Source: Bordetella parapertussis
Lineage (GTDB): Bacteria > Pseudomonadota > Gammaproteobacteria > Burkholderiales > SG8-39
Reading direction: 5' to 3'
Assembly (NCBI GenBank): GCA_945862265.1
Contig: CAMAXP010000002.1
Span: 1-64,000, forward strand
Length of the DNA stretch: 64,000 bases
Shown: positions 16,133 to 24,963 of the stretch, piece after piece
How the letters are laid out: every line of letters begins with the position of its first letter
Position numbering within the stretch: the stretch's first letter is position 1
Notes under the pieces: model-generated
Told to the model about the DNA's origin: nothing
The model's input: only the letters and a program-made list of their open reading frames with translations
Database searches by the model: none
Made by a program: the position numbers and the translations under genes

Positions 16133-17260
16133 ATGAACGCAAACGACGAAATCTCCCTCACCCGGGACCTGCTGCAACTCGACACCATCAACCCGCCGGG
16201 CAACGAACGCGACTGCGCGCGGCGCATCGGCCGGTTGCTGGAAGACTGGGGCTACGCGGTCAGCTATTACGAGCACGCCGACCAGCGCACCAGCGTGATC
16301 GCGCGGCTGGGTGGGACGGACGCCAAGGCGCCGCTCTGCCTGACCGGTCACATCGACACCGTCCCCCTGGGGGCGGCCAAGTGGAGCCACGATCCCTTCT
16401 CCGGAGAGACCGACGGCGACAAGCTCTACGGCCGCGGGTCTTCGGACATGAAGGCCGGCGTGGCCGGCATCCTGATTGCGGCGAAGAACCTGGCCGGCCA
16501 CCTGCGGCCGACGGCCGGCGTCGTCATCGTCCTGACGGCCGCCGAGGAAGGCGGCTGCATCGGGTCGAAGCACATGATCCAGGTCGAGGGGCTCCTCGGT
16601 CGCGCCGGCGCGATGGTGGTGGGCGAGCCGACGTCCAACTATCCCGCGGTGGGCCACAAGGGCTCGATGAAGTTCTGGGCGAAATTCCGCGGCGTGACTG
16701 CGCACGGATCCATGCCGCACCTGGGCGTCAATGCGATCTACAAGGCGGCGCACGCGGCCTGCAAGATCGAGAAGTTCGAATTCCACGACCACCCGCACCC
16801 GGTGATGGGCGGCCCGTCGATCAACGTCGGGATGTTCCATGCCGGGCAGACCATCAACTCCGTGCCTGACGAGGCGGTGCTGGGCGTGGATGTGCGCTCG
16901 ATCGTTGGCATGGACCACGCCGTTGTGCTCAAGCGCCTGCGCGACCTGCTTGGCGACGAAGCCGAACTCGACGTGTTCCAGGACATGCCGGCCGTGTGGA
17001 CCGAGCCCGAGCACGCCTGGATGCAGCGGGTCTACGAGATCTGCGCCAAGACGCTCAATGAGAAGCCCGAGCCACGCACCGTGAGCTACAACAGCGATGC
17101 GGGCAATTTCCTGAAGACCTGGCGCGGCGCGCCCACGGTCATCCTCGGGCCGGGCGAACCTTCGATGGCCCACCAGACCGACGAATACTGCCGGATGTCA
17201 CGGATCCGTGAGTCGGTCGCCATCTACGAAGACATCATCCGGGATTGGTGCGGCGTTTGA
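16133..17260 (+). CDS. M20 family metallopeptidase (ArgE/DapE/Acy1 type)
   Basis: This 375-residue di-zinc amidohydrolase is probably cytosolic. Zinc ligands and catalytic residues are visible: GHIDTVP (H73, D75), SSDMKAG (D105) and AAEEGG (E138, E139). The dimerisation domain lies about 180-290. The family includes acetylornithine deacetylase and succinyl-diaminopimelate desuccinylase, and the sequence does not decide the substrate. It is divergent from the sox operon and has no evident link to sulfur metabolism. Confidence 0.9.
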   Translation: MNANDEISLTRDLLQLDTINPPGNERDCARRIGRLLEDWGYAVSYYEHADQRTSVIARLGGTDAKAPLCLTGHIDTVPLGAAKWSHDPFSGETDGDKLYGRGSSDMKAGVAGILIAAKNLAGHLRPTAGVVIVLTAAEEGGCIGSKHMIQVEGLLGRAGAMVVGEPTSNYPAVGHKGSMKFWAKFRGVTAHGSMPHLGVNAIYKAAHAACKIEKFEFHDHPHPVMGGPSINVGMFHAGQTINSVPDEAVLGVDVRSIVGMDHAVVLKRLRDLLGDEAELDVFQDMPAVWTEPEHAWMQRVYEICAKTLNEKPEPRTVSYNSDAGNFLKTWRGAPTVILGPGEPSMAHQTDEYCRMSRIRESVAIYEDIIRDWCGV

Positions 17261-17309
17261 TCCACCTCAAGGGTGCTGCAGGTAGCGGCGGCCGTTTTGC
17301 TGCCGGGCG

Positions 17310-17315
17310 TATAAT
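17310..17315 (+). promoter_or_regulatory. -10 box of hemA
   Basis: A perfect TATAAT lies 45 bases before the hemA ATG. A matching -35 was not recognised. Confidence 0.5.
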
Positions 17316-17360
17316 AGAGGCTTGATTTTGCAGGGCTTCGCGCGCCCCGACCCGGTACCG

Positions 17361-18608
17361 ATGACGCTGTTTGCCTTAGGCCTCAACCACCAGACCGCGC
17401 CCCTCGCGATCCGCGAGAAGGTGTCGATCGCCACAGAAGCGTTGTCGCGCGCGGTCGGCGAACTGACGCGTGCGCGCCCGGTGAAGGAGGCCGCGATCCT
17501 GTCCACCTGCAACCGGACGGAGATCTACGTTTCAGCCGAGCAGCCGAAGATCGCCGCCGACTGGCTGGCCGAATACCATCGGCTGCCGGCCAGCGAACTG
17601 GCGCCTTACCTTTACACCCTGCCCGAGCAGCAGGCCGTGCGGCACGCATTTCGGGTGGCTTCGGGCCTCGATTCCATGGTGCTGGGCGAGCCGCAGATCC
17701 TCGGCCAGATGAAGGATGCGGTTCGCGCCGCGGAGTCCGCAGGGACCCTCGGCGCCACGCTGCACAAACTTTTCCAGAAATCCTTCGCGGTGGCGAAGGA
17801 AGTGCGCACGACCACGCAGATCGGCGCCAACAGCGTTTCGATGGCCGCGGCCGCGGTGAAGCTCGCCGCGCGCATCTTCCCCTCGATCGGCGAGCAGAAC
17901 GTGCTCTTCATCGGTGCGGGCGAGATGATCGAGCTGTGTGCCACCCACTTCGCCGCACAGGGGCCGGCGCGGCTCACGGTCGCCAACCGGACACTCGAGC
18001 GCGCGACCTCGCTCGCGCATCGCTTCAATGGACGTGGCATCGAGCTGCGCGAGATTCCCGACCAGTTGCACGAGTACGACATCGTGGTGTCGTGTACCGC
18101 CAGCTCGCTCCCGATCCTCGGCAAGGGTCTCGCCGAACGCGCGCTCAAGGCGCGCCGCCGGCGGCCGATTTTCATGGTGGACCTCGCCGTGCCGCGCGAC
18201 ATCGAGGCCGAGGTCGGCGAGCTCGACGATATCTACCTCTATACGGTGGACGACCTGTCCGCCATCGTTTCGGCCAACCTCGACGCGCGCAAGTCCGCGG
18301 TCGAGCAGGCCGAGGCCATCATCGAGACCCAGGTCGGCCAGTTCATGCACTGGATGGAAACCCGCGAGACCGTCCCGGTCATCCGCGCGCTGCGCGAGCA
18401 CGCCGAGCAGGCGCGCGAACATGAGGTCGATCGCGCCCTGCGGTTGCTGGCCCGGGGCGATGACCCCAAGCAGGTGCTCGAAGCCCTTTCGCAGGGCCTT
18501 ACGAACAAGTTGATGCATGCTCCGACCCAGGCGCTGAACGACGCGCAGGGCGACGAGCGTCGCGCGCTCACGGACCTCGTGGCGCGCCTTTTCCACGTCA
18601 AGCGTTAG
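17361..18608 (+). CDS. hemA: Glutamyl-tRNA reductase
   Basis: This 415-residue enzyme reduces glutamyl-tRNA to glutamate-1-semialdehyde, the first committed step of tetrapyrrole synthesis. The catalytic cysteine is C50 in STCNRTEIY. The NADPH domain has [15 protein letters not shown] and the C-terminal dimerisation helix is complete. ATG 17361 gives the usual start [14 protein letters not shown]. It leads a run hemA-prfA-prmC-grxD; the hemA-prfA-prmC order is common in proteobacteria. Confidence 0.97.
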   Translation: MTLFALGLNHQTAPLAIREKVSIATEALSRAVGELTRARPVKEAAILSTCNRTEIYVSAEQPKIAADWLAEYHRLPASELAPYLYTLPEQQAVRHAFRVASGLDSMVLGEPQILGQMKDAVRAAESAGTLGATLHKLFQKSFAVAKEVRTTTQIGANSVSMAAAAVKLAARIFPSIGEQNVLFIGAGEMIELCATHFAAQGPARLTVANRTLERATSLAHRFNGRGIELREIPDQLHEYDIVVSCTASSLPILGKGLAERALKARRRRPIFMVDLAVPRDIEAEVGELDDIYLYTVDDLSAIVSANLDARKSAVEQAEAIIETQVGQFMHWMETRETVPVIRALREHAEQAREHEVDRALRLLARGDDPKQVLEALSQGLTNKLMHAPTQALNDAQGDERRALTDLVARLFHVKR

Positions 18609-18641
18609 CTTCCCTCCCGGCTTCCCTGCCATGGCTCGCCC

Positions 18642-19745
18642 ATGAAAGCGTCCTTACGCGCCAAGCTCGACCAGCTCGCCTCCCGGCTGCAGGAACTCGA
18701 CCGCCTGCTGTCGGAGGAATCCGCCGCCAAGGACATGGACAGTTTTCGCAAGCTCGCTCGCGAGCATTCGGAGTTGTCGGCCGTGGTCGGCCTCTACACG
18801 AGTTACCGGCAGGCCGAGGGCGATGCCGAGGCGGCGAAGGAGATGGCTTCCGACCCGTCGATGAAGAGCTTCGCCGACGAGGAAATCAAGGCGGCTCGAG
18901 AGCGCATGGAATCCCTCGAGGGGGAGTTGCAGAAGGCGCTGCTGCCGAAGGACCCCAACGACGATCGCAACACGTTCCTCGAGATCCGCGCCGGCACCGG
19001 CGGCGACGAGTCGGGCCTGTTCGCCGGCGACCTGCTGCGCATGTACACGCGGTTCGCCGAACGGCAGGGCTGGCAGGTCGAGATCGTTTCGGAAAGCAGC
19101 TCCGAACTCGGTGGCTACAAGGAAGTGATCGTGAAGCTGATCGGGCAGGGCGCCTACTCCAAGCTCAAGTTCGAGTCGGGCGGGCACCGCGTGCAGCGTG
19201 TGCCGGTCACCGAATCGCAGGGACGCATCCATACATCGGCGTGCACCGTCGCCGTAATGCCGGAAGTCGACGAGATCGACGACGTGGTGCTGAATCCGGC
19301 GGAAATGCGCATCGACACTTTCCGCGCATCGGGTGCAGGCGGCCAGCACATCAACAAGACCGATTCGGCGGTGCGCATCACGCACCTGCCGACCGGCATC
19401 GTCGTGGAATGCCAGGACGGCCGCTCGCAGCACAAGAACAAGGCCCAGGCGCTGTCAGTGCTCGCGGCGCGCATCAAGGACCAGCAGATGCGCGACCAGG
19501 CGGCCAAGACCGCCGCGAAGCGCAAGTCCCTGATCGGTTCCGGCGACCGCTCCGAGCGGATCCGGACCTACAACTTCCCGCAGGGCCGGCTCACCGACCA
19601 CCGCATCAACCTCACGCTCTACAAGCTGGACCGCATCATGGACGGCGAGCTCGACGACGTGGTCAATGCGCTGGCCACTGAGCTGCAGGCCGAGCAACTG
19701 GCCGAGCTCGCGGCCGAGCAGGCGGGCGGGCGCGCGCTGGCGTGA
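18642..19745 (+). CDS. prfA: Peptide chain release factor 1
   Basis: This 367-residue factor recognises UAA and UAG. The stop-codon tripeptide PVT lies in [15 protein letters not shown], the RF1 form (PxT, not RF2's SPF). The hydrolysis motif GGQ is at 233-235. It is followed at once by prmC, whose product methylates that glutamine. Confidence 0.97.
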   Translation: MKASLRAKLDQLASRLQELDRLLSEESAAKDMDSFRKLAREHSELSAVVGLYTSYRQAEGDAEAAKEMASDPSMKSFADEEIKAARERMESLEGELQKALLPKDPNDDRNTFLEIRAGTGGDESGLFAGDLLRMYTRFAERQGWQVEIVSESSSELGGYKEVIVKLIGQGAYSKLKFESGGHRVQRVPVTESQGRIHTSACTVAVMPEVDEIDDVVLNPAEMRIDTFRASGAGGQHINKTDSAVRITHLPTGIVVECQDGRSQHKNKAQALSVLAARIKDQQMRDQAAKTAAKRKSLIGSGDRSERIRTYNFPQGRLTDHRINLTLYKLDRIMDGELDDVVNALATELQAEQLAELAAEQAGGRALA

Positions 19746-19747
19746 CC

Positions 19748-20563
19748 ATGAGCCTGACCGCGGCCCAAGCCCTCGCCGGGGCCGGGATCGATGCAGCGGA
19801 AGCGAGGATGCTCCTCGCCTTCGCCACCGGCCTGGCGCGTACCAGATTAGTTGCGTATCCCGAAGCAATCCTGAGCGACGCGCACGAAGCGGCGTTTGCC
19901 GGCCTGGCGGCGCGCAGGAAGGATGGTGAACCGATTGCCTACCTGCTGGGCGAACGCGAGTTCCATGAGCTGACGCTCCGCGTGACGCCGGATGTCCTGA
20001 TCCCGCGCCCTGAAACCGAATTGCTGGTCGATTTTGCGCAGGAAGCCCTGCCGGCCGGCGGCGCGGTGCTCGACCTCGGCACGGGGTCGGGGGCGATTGC
20101 GCTGGCGATCCGCAAGCAGCATCCGGAGGCGCGTGTCGTCGCCGTGGATCGAAGTGCTGCCGCGCTCGCGGTTGCGCAGGAAAATGCGTCCCGGCTGGGC
20201 CTGCAAGTCGAGTTCCTCGAGGGCGACTGGTTCGTGCCCGTGAACGGGCGGCGCTTTGACTTCATCGTGTCCAATCCGCCCTACGTGGCGCACGGGGATC
20301 GGCATCTGACCGAGGGCGATGTGCGCTTCGAGCCGCGGATGGCGTTGGTCAGCGGCGTCGACGGGCTGGACGCAATTCGTATCATCGCCGCAGCGGGGCC
20401 TGCACACCTCCAACGCGGCGGATGGATCGCCATCGAGCATGGCCAAGGACAGGACTCAGCGGTGCGAGGTTTGCTCTTGGCCGCAGGCCTTGGATCCGTC
20501 GCCTCACGCACCGACCTGGCAGGTATTGCACGCATCAGTTTCGGCCAGTACAATCCCGAGTAA
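19748..20563 (+). CDS. prmC: Release factor glutamine methyltransferase
   Basis: This 271-residue S-adenosylmethionine-dependent enzyme methylates the GGQ glutamine of release factors. The SAM-binding LDLGTGSGAIALAI and the substrate motif NPPY (176-179) are present. ATG 19748 was chosen; a GTG at 19742 overlapping the prfA stop would add two residues. It is in the hemA-prfA-prmC-grxD run. Confidence 0.95.
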   Translation: MSLTAAQALAGAGIDAAEARMLLAFATGLARTRLVAYPEAILSDAHEAAFAGLAARRKDGEPIAYLLGEREFHELTLRVTPDVLIPRPETELLVDFAQEALPAGGAVLDLGTGSGAIALAIRKQHPEARVVAVDRSAAALAVAQENASRLGLQVEFLEGDWFVPVNGRRFDFIVSNPPYVAHGDRHLTEGDVRFEPRMALVSGVDGLDAIRIIAAAGPAHLQRGGWIAIEHGQGQDSAVRGLLLAAGLGSVASRTDLAGIARISFGQYNPE

Positions 20564-20587
20564 TTTGATCAAGTTTGCGAGGCCATC

Positions 20588-20917
20588 ATGAGTGTTCAGG
20601 ACGTCATCAAGGCGCAGGTCGCCGGCAATCCGGTCGTGTTGTACATGAAAGGCACGCCGCAGGCCCCGCAGTGCGGGTTTTCCCAGACCGCGATCCAGAT
20701 CCTGAGCGCCTGCGGCGTCAGGAGCGCATTTACGGTCAATATCCTCGAGAACCCGGACATCCGCCAGGGCATCAAGGAATTCGCCAACTGGCCGACGATC
20801 CCCCAGCTTTACGTCAACGGCGAGTTCGTCGGCGGTTCGGACATCCTGCGCGAGATGTACCAGTCGGGCGAACTGCAGAAGTTGCTGGAGCCGGTTGTCG
20901 CCAAGCAATCCGCTTAG
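20588..20917 (+). CDS. grxD: Monothiol glutaredoxin, Grx4 type
   Basis: This 109-residue protein has the monothiol site CGFS (29-32), with [11 protein letters not shown] and [19 protein letters not shown] for glutathione binding. Proteins of this type bridge a 2Fe-2S cluster with glutathione and serve iron-sulfur delivery and iron sensing in the cytosol. It is the last gene before a strong terminator. Confidence 0.96.
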   Translation: MSVQDVIKAQVAGNPVVLYMKGTPQAPQCGFSQTAIQILSACGVRSAFTVNILENPDIRQGIKEFANWPTIPQLYVNGEFVGGSDILREMYQSGELQKLLEPVVAKQSA

Positions 20918-20940
20918 TAGCGCGATCAGGATGGCGGAAA

Positions 20941-20968
20941 AAAGCCCCGCATCAGTCGGGGCTTTTTC
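20941..20968 (+). terminator. Intrinsic terminator after grxD
   Basis: The arms aagccccg and cggggctt enclose the loop catcagt and are followed by a T run. It closes the hemA-prfA-prmC-grxD transcript and separates it from the toxin-antitoxin-like module. Confidence 0.9.
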
Positions 20969-21066
20969 TTTGCCTAAAGGCGAACGCGACTAACGTTCTC
21001 GCCTGAGTTCGGTCGCCCTGACCCACAGGCAATTGCCGCCATATTCAGCCTACTGCAGGCGCTCGG

Positions 21067-21093
21067 ATTGATGTGGTAAAATGCCACATCAAT
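21067..21093 (+). promoter_or_regulatory. Extended -10 promoter inside a perfect inverted repeat (candidate autoregulatory operator)
   Basis: attgatgtgg (21067-21076) and ccacatcaat (21084-21093) are perfect 10-base arms around a 7-base centre. TAAAAT (21077-21082) lies in that centre, preceded by TG at -1 spacing (TGgTAAAAT), an extended -10 that would explain the poor -35. A dimeric ribbon-helix-helix regulator bound here would cover the start of transcription. Confidence 0.7.
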
Positions 21094-21117
21094 CCACACC
21101 CAACCGGGATGGCGCTG

Positions 21118-21498
21118 ATGGCGAAGTCGGTCAGGATCTCGGATCCGCTGTTCGAGCACGCGACGCTGGAGTCCACGCTCATGCACCGGTCGATTGCGAT
21201 GCAGATCGAGTACTGGTGCGCCTTGGGCAGATCGCTCGAGGCAAGCGGCCTGAGCGCCGACGAACTCAAACGCGCGCTGCAAGGGCCGCGGGCGAAAAAA
21301 CAGGCGTCGGGCACGAAGGTGCAGGCGGCGCGCAGCGTCCCGGAGGCGAGAATGTGGGCCGAGAAGCGCCAGCGCCAGCGGCGCGACCGCGCGGCGGTCG
21401 TCAGCGGAGAGGCGACGCCCGAGTCGATGTATCTGATCCCGCCCAAGTTCGCGCGGACCGCGATCGTCAGATTCAAGGACGTGGATTTCGATGACTGA
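21118..21498 (+). CDS. ParD-like antitoxin / ribbon-helix-helix regulator
   Basis: This 126-residue protein begins AKSVRISDPLFEHATLE, the beta-strand of a ribbon-helix-helix domain, followed by LMHRSIAMQIEYWCALGRSLEASG. That matches the small ParD-like antitoxin group. The basic C-terminal part (about 55-126) ends PPKFARTAIVRFKDVDF and would contact the partner. ATG 21118 was preferred over in-frame ATGs at 21109 and 21073; the last lies inside the operator. It overlaps the next gene by eight bases. I infer that it represses the inverted repeat upstream and neutralises the next gene's product. Confidence 0.75.
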   Translation: MAKSVRISDPLFEHATLESTLMHRSIAMQIEYWCALGRSLEASGLSADELKRALQGPRAKKQASGTKVQAARSVPEARMWAEKRQRQRRDRAAVVSGEATPESMYLIPPKFARTAIVRFKDVDFDD

Positions 21499-22234
21499 GC
21501 GTGCGCGCGTCGAAGCCGCGTTCGATCGGGCCCAGTTGGAGAAACTACTCGCGCTAGCGCAGGACGCAGTTCTCGTAGGCGGGCAGGCGGTCGCTTTCTG
21601 GGCCGCTTTCTTCAATGTTCCGGTTCCGGCCGAGTTGGGCTCTTACGTAACGAAAGACTGCGACTTTCTGGGCAACCGCACGGACGTGACACGCATGGCA
21701 GGCGGCACGCAGGGTGCGGCGTTGTTTCCTCATCGGCGAGGACTCACTGCGCTCGTGGGGCAGATCAGGATCAACCTTTCGGAAGACGAGTCCCTGAATA
21801 TCGATGTCCTTCACAGGATTGTTGGATTCGATGACGGCCATGGCATACGAAGACGTGCCCAGGAGGTGGCATTGGGCCGCGCGCGTTTCAAGGCGATGCA
21901 TCCCCTCGATTGCCTCCGGAGCCGTCTCGAGAACCTGCACAAAGTCGCGGAGAAAAGGGGCGAAGCCGGCGCGGCGCAGGCCGAATTGGCCGCGCGGATC
22001 GTCGGGCGCTATGTCGAATCCGTGCTGGAAGCAGGCAAAGAACGGCTCGCCCTGAAAGCGATCGAGGGCGTGGCGAAGATGGCGTTTGGGGCGGCCGGCA
22101 GGTTTGCATTTGGAAATTTCGGCATCGACCCGCTCGAGGCGGTTCCGCTGAACCTGGTCTCCAACCGCAGGTTTCTCGACGTTCGTTGGCCGCAGATCCA
22201 GGTCCAGGCGCGCGAGCGACGCGCGAAACGCTAG
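21491..22234 (+). CDS. AbiEii-like nucleotidyltransferase, probable toxin partner
   Basis: This 247-residue protein has the nucleotidyltransferase pattern: LVGGQAVAFW (G30-G31), then KDCDF with D56 and D58, then a third acidic residue D105 in SLNIDVLH. HPLDCLRSRLENLHKVAEKR (about 137-156) resembles the helical part of AbiEii/AbiGii-type enzymes. The C-terminus (about 165-247) is not recognised. It is translationally coupled to the ParD-like gene. Related enzymes inhibit growth by modifying tRNA, but the target here is unknown. The coupling suggests a toxin; activity is inferred, not shown. Confidence 0.65.
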   Translation: MTERARVEAAFDRAQLEKLLALAQDAVLVGGQAVAFWAAFFNVPVPAELGSYVTKDCDFLGNRTDVTRMAGGTQGAALFPHRRGLTALVGQIRINLSEDESLNIDVLHRIVGFDDGHGIRRRAQEVALGRARFKAMHPLDCLRSRLENLHKVAEKRGEAGAAQAELAARIVGRYVESVLEAGKERLALKAIEGVAKMAFGAAGRFAFGNFGIDPLEAVPLNLVSNRRFLDVRWPQIQVQARERRAKR

Positions 22235-22256
22235 GGCTCTCTCGCCCAACGACCGA

Positions 22257-22272
22257 AGGTGCGGCCGCACCT
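22257..22272. repeat. Perfect 16-base palindrome after the nucleotidyltransferase gene
   Basis: aggtgcggccgcacct is fully self-complementary and lies 23 bases after the stop codon, in the space between two converging genes. With no loop and no T run it is not a standard terminator. It might be a protein-binding site or a module boundary. Confidence 0.5.
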
Positions 22273-22343
22273 CAGTGGTAGTCCTCTTCCCTCTGCTCAA
22301 GGTCTCACCGGGCTGGAGAACCTCTTCGGTGGCTTGACGCAGT

Positions 22344-23657
22344 TCAGGCGCTGGTCAGCCGCGTATTCGCGAGGTTGAGCCGCTCCACCAGGATGGCGAT
22401 GAATGCCCGCTCGAACTTCAGGCGGCAGGCTTCGCTCGCGTTCATGAGTTCGGCCACGTTGATGCGCACGATGCGCGACTCACCGTTCGCGGCGACGCTC
22501 GCGCCGCGCACCTTGCCGGATTCGGCCAGGTAGGCCATCTCCCCGAAGCATTCGCCGGCGCCAAGCACGTTCAGCAGCTTCTTGTTCTTGGTGACCTTGA
22601 CCTCGCCGGACACGAGCATGCAGAAATGCTCGCCGGCCTCGCCTTCGCGCATCAGGATCGCGCCGGCGGCAACCTTTTCCCAGCGGCCGACCGCCACCAC
22701 CTCCCACAGTTCCGGATCCGAGAAACGGCGAAAGAAGCCCATCGAGCGCAGCGCGTTGAACTTCTCGCTGTCGGCGAATTCCTCGGTCTTTCGCGCCAAG
22801 CTCTCCGTCTTGAAGGCTTCGGCCAGGTCCTTGGCGAAATCCTCCCAGGCCTGGTAGCGCCGGGCCTGGTCCTTCTGCATGGCCTTGCGCACGATCCGGT
22901 CGACCGACATGGGGATGCCTTCGCGCAGCGTGGAAGGCGGCGCGGGGTCGGTGGTCGTGATCTGGTAGATCATGCTGAAGCTGTTCGAGGCCTGGTAGGG
23001 CAGCTGGCCGGTCAGCAGCTGGTACATCACCACGCCCAGCGAGTAGATGTCGGTCTGCTGGTTGAGCGGTTGCTCGCGGATCTGCTCGGGGGACATGTAG
23101 GCGGGCGAGCCGACCCCGGTCACATGGGTGGTGTCGGTCCCGGCGGACAGGGCAAGCCCGAAGTCGGAGATCTTGATGTCGGTCGGCCCGGACATCAGGA
23201 TGTTCCCGGGCTTGATGTCCCGGTGCGTGACGCCGATCTGGTTGGCGTAGGACAGGGCCCGCGTGCACTTGAAGACAATCTCGACGATCTTGTCGATCGG
23301 CAGCAGGTTGTCCGGCGCGGTGCGCGGCTCGAGCGTCCCGCCGGGCACGAACTCCATGACGATGTAGCCGGAATCATCCTCGATCACCGCGTCGTAGATC
23401 GCCACGATGTGCGGATGCGAGAGCTTGCCGGCGAGCGACGCCTCGGCGAGGAAGAGCTTCCGGTAGACGCCTCCGCGGGCGCTGTCGCGCAGCGCCTCCG
23501 GGAAGATCCGCTTGACCGCAACCTCACAGTCGTTGAACGGGTCGCGGCAGAGGTACACCTCGCTGGTCGCCCCTTCGCCGAGCTTCCTGACGACCGGGTA
23601 CTTCCCGACTCGCTCGGGCAGGGGGGCAGGCTGCGGGTCGGGCGCGTCCGCGGACAT
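22344..23657 (-). CDS. Serine/threonine kinase with C-terminal cyclic-nucleotide-binding domain (second of pair)
   Basis: This 437-residue soluble protein has a Hanks-type kinase domain (about 20-285): LGEGATSEVYL, K49, HRDIKPGN with D147, DFG at 165-167, [12 protein letters not shown] Crp-like domain follows (about 305-405) with the phosphate-binding cassette GECFGEMAYL and a following VRGASV arginine. The FGE...R pattern suggests it can bind a cyclic nucleotide. It lies 13 bases after a paralogue of the same architecture, in an operon with argH. Its targets are unknown. I infer regulation of the kinase by cAMP or cGMP. Confidence 0.88.
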   Translation of the reverse strand: MSADAPDPQPAPLPERVGKYPVVRKLGEGATSEVYLCRDPFNDCEVAVKRIFPEALRDSARGGVYRKLFLAEASLAGKLSHPHIVAIYDAVIEDDSGYIVMEFVPGGTLEPRTAPDNLLPIDKIVEIVFKCTRALSYANQIGVTHRDIKPGNILMSGPTDIKISDFGLALSAGTDTTHVTGVGSPAYMSPEQIREQPLNQQTDIYSLGVVMYQLLTGQLPYQASNSFSMIYQITTTDPAPPSTLREGIPMSVDRIVRKAMQKDQARRYQAWEDFAKDLAEAFKTESLARKTEEFADSEKFNALRSMGFFRRFSDPELWEVVAVGRWEKVAAGAILMREGEAGEHFCMLVSGEVKVTKNKKLLNVLGAGECFGEMAYLAESGKVRGASVAANGESRIVRINVAELMNASEACRLKFERAFIAILVERLNLANTRLTSA

Positions 23658-23670
23658 GGCGGCGGACGAC

Positions 23671-24963
23671 CTATACGCCCGAAAGCCGGAGGTTGGCCAT
23701 GGTCAGCCGCTCGACCAGAATTTCCATGAAGGCCCGGTCGAACTTGTGGCGGCAGGGGTCGGAGGCCTGCTCGAGGTTGGACGTGGGGATCGAGATGATC
23801 TTGGCGTTGTTCATCACGGTCACGTCCGCGACGCGCACCGGTGCGGACTTGGACAGGTAGGCCATCTCCCCGAACGCCTCGCCCGTGCGCAGCAGGTTGA
23901 GCAGCTTGCCGTGCTTGGTGACCTTGACCTCGCCTTCGGCAAGGATGCAGAAGAAGTCGCCGGGCTCGCCTTCCTTCATCAGGAGCTCGCCCGGGGTCGC
24001 AGTGCGCCACGACGACATGCGCGCCACTTCCCACAGCTCCGCATCGGTAAAGTTCTCGAAGAAGGAGAGCGTGCGCAGCGTCTCGAACTTGTCCGTGTCG
24101 GCGAACTCTTCCTTTGTCGCGCCGACATACTCGGACCGGAACACGTCCGCGAGATCGAGCGAAAACGCCTCCCAGTCCGGGTAGCGGTCATCGTGCTCTT
24201 TCGCCATCGCGCGCAGGATGATGGCCTCGACGCGCGTGGGAATCTCCGGCCTGAGCGAAGACGGCGCCGGCGGGTCCATGTTGGTGATCTGGTAGATCAG
24301 GCTGAAGTTGTTGCTGGCCTGGAAAGGCAGGCGCCCCGTGAGCAGGTGGTACATCACCACGCCCATCGAGTAGATGTCGGTGCGGTGGTCGAGGGGGTGT
24401 TCTTTCACCTGCTGCGGCGACATGTAGGCCGGCGACCCGATCGCGGCCACCTGCGTGGTTTCCGATGCTGAATTGAGGGCCGCGCCGAAGTCCGTGATCT
24501 TCACGTCCGAACCGCCCGCGTGCAGGATGTTCGCCGGCTTGATATCGCGGTGCGTGATGCCCAGGCGGTGCGCGAACTCCAGCGCCCTGGTGCACTTGAA
24601 CGCCATTTCCACCACGCGTTCGATCGGCAGCAGGCTGTCCGACGCGCAGAACTTTTCGAGCGTGCCGCCGTCGACGTACTCCATCACGATGTAGTTGAGC
24701 CTGTCCTCGGCCACGGCATCGTAGATCTGCACGATGTGCGGGTGCTGGAGCTTGCCGGCGAGCGAGGCTTCGTTGACGAACAGCTTCTTGAACAGCTTGC
24801 CGCGCGCGGGGTCGTCGAAGGCGTCGGTGGACACCACCTTGACCGCGACGTCGCGTTCGTTGAACGGGTCGTGGCAAAGGAACACCTCCGAGGTCGCCCC
24901 GCTGCCGAGCCGCTTCATGACCGGGTACTTGCCGACCCGGTCGCGGAGCGGCGCCTCGCTCAT
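23671..24963 (-). CDS. Serine/threonine kinase with C-terminal cyclic-nucleotide-binding domain (first of pair)
   Basis: This 430-residue protein has the same order as the next gene: kinase core (about 12-275) with [12 protein letters not shown]42, HRDIKPAN (D140), DFG 158-160, and [11 protein letters not shown]; then a cyclic-nucleotide domain (about 300-395) with FGEMAY (364-369) and R377. The C-terminal helix [20 protein letters not shown] is nearly repeated in the paralogue, so the pair arose by tandem duplication. ATG 24963 overlaps the argH stop by four bases, coupling it to argH. No membrane segment is seen. Confidence 0.88.
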   Translation of the reverse strand: MSEAPLRDRVGKYPVMKRLGSGATSEVFLCHDPFNERDVAVKVVSTDAFDDPARGKLFKKLFVNEASLAGKLQHPHIVQIYDAVAEDRLNYIVMEYVDGGTLEKFCASDSLLPIERVVEMAFKCTRALEFAHRLGITHRDIKPANILHAGGSDVKITDFGAALNSASETTQVAAIGSPAYMSPQQVKEHPLDHRTDIYSMGVVMYHLLTGRLPFQASNNFSLIYQITNMDPPAPSSLRPEIPTRVEAIILRAMAKEHDDRYPDWEAFSLDLADVFRSEYVGATKEEFADTDKFETLRTLSFFENFTDAELWEVARMSSWRTATPGELLMKEGEPGDFFCILAEGEVKVTKHGKLLNLLRTGEAFGEMAYLSKSAPVRVADVTVMNNAKIISIPTSNLEQASDPCRHKFDRAFMEILVERLTMANLRLSGV

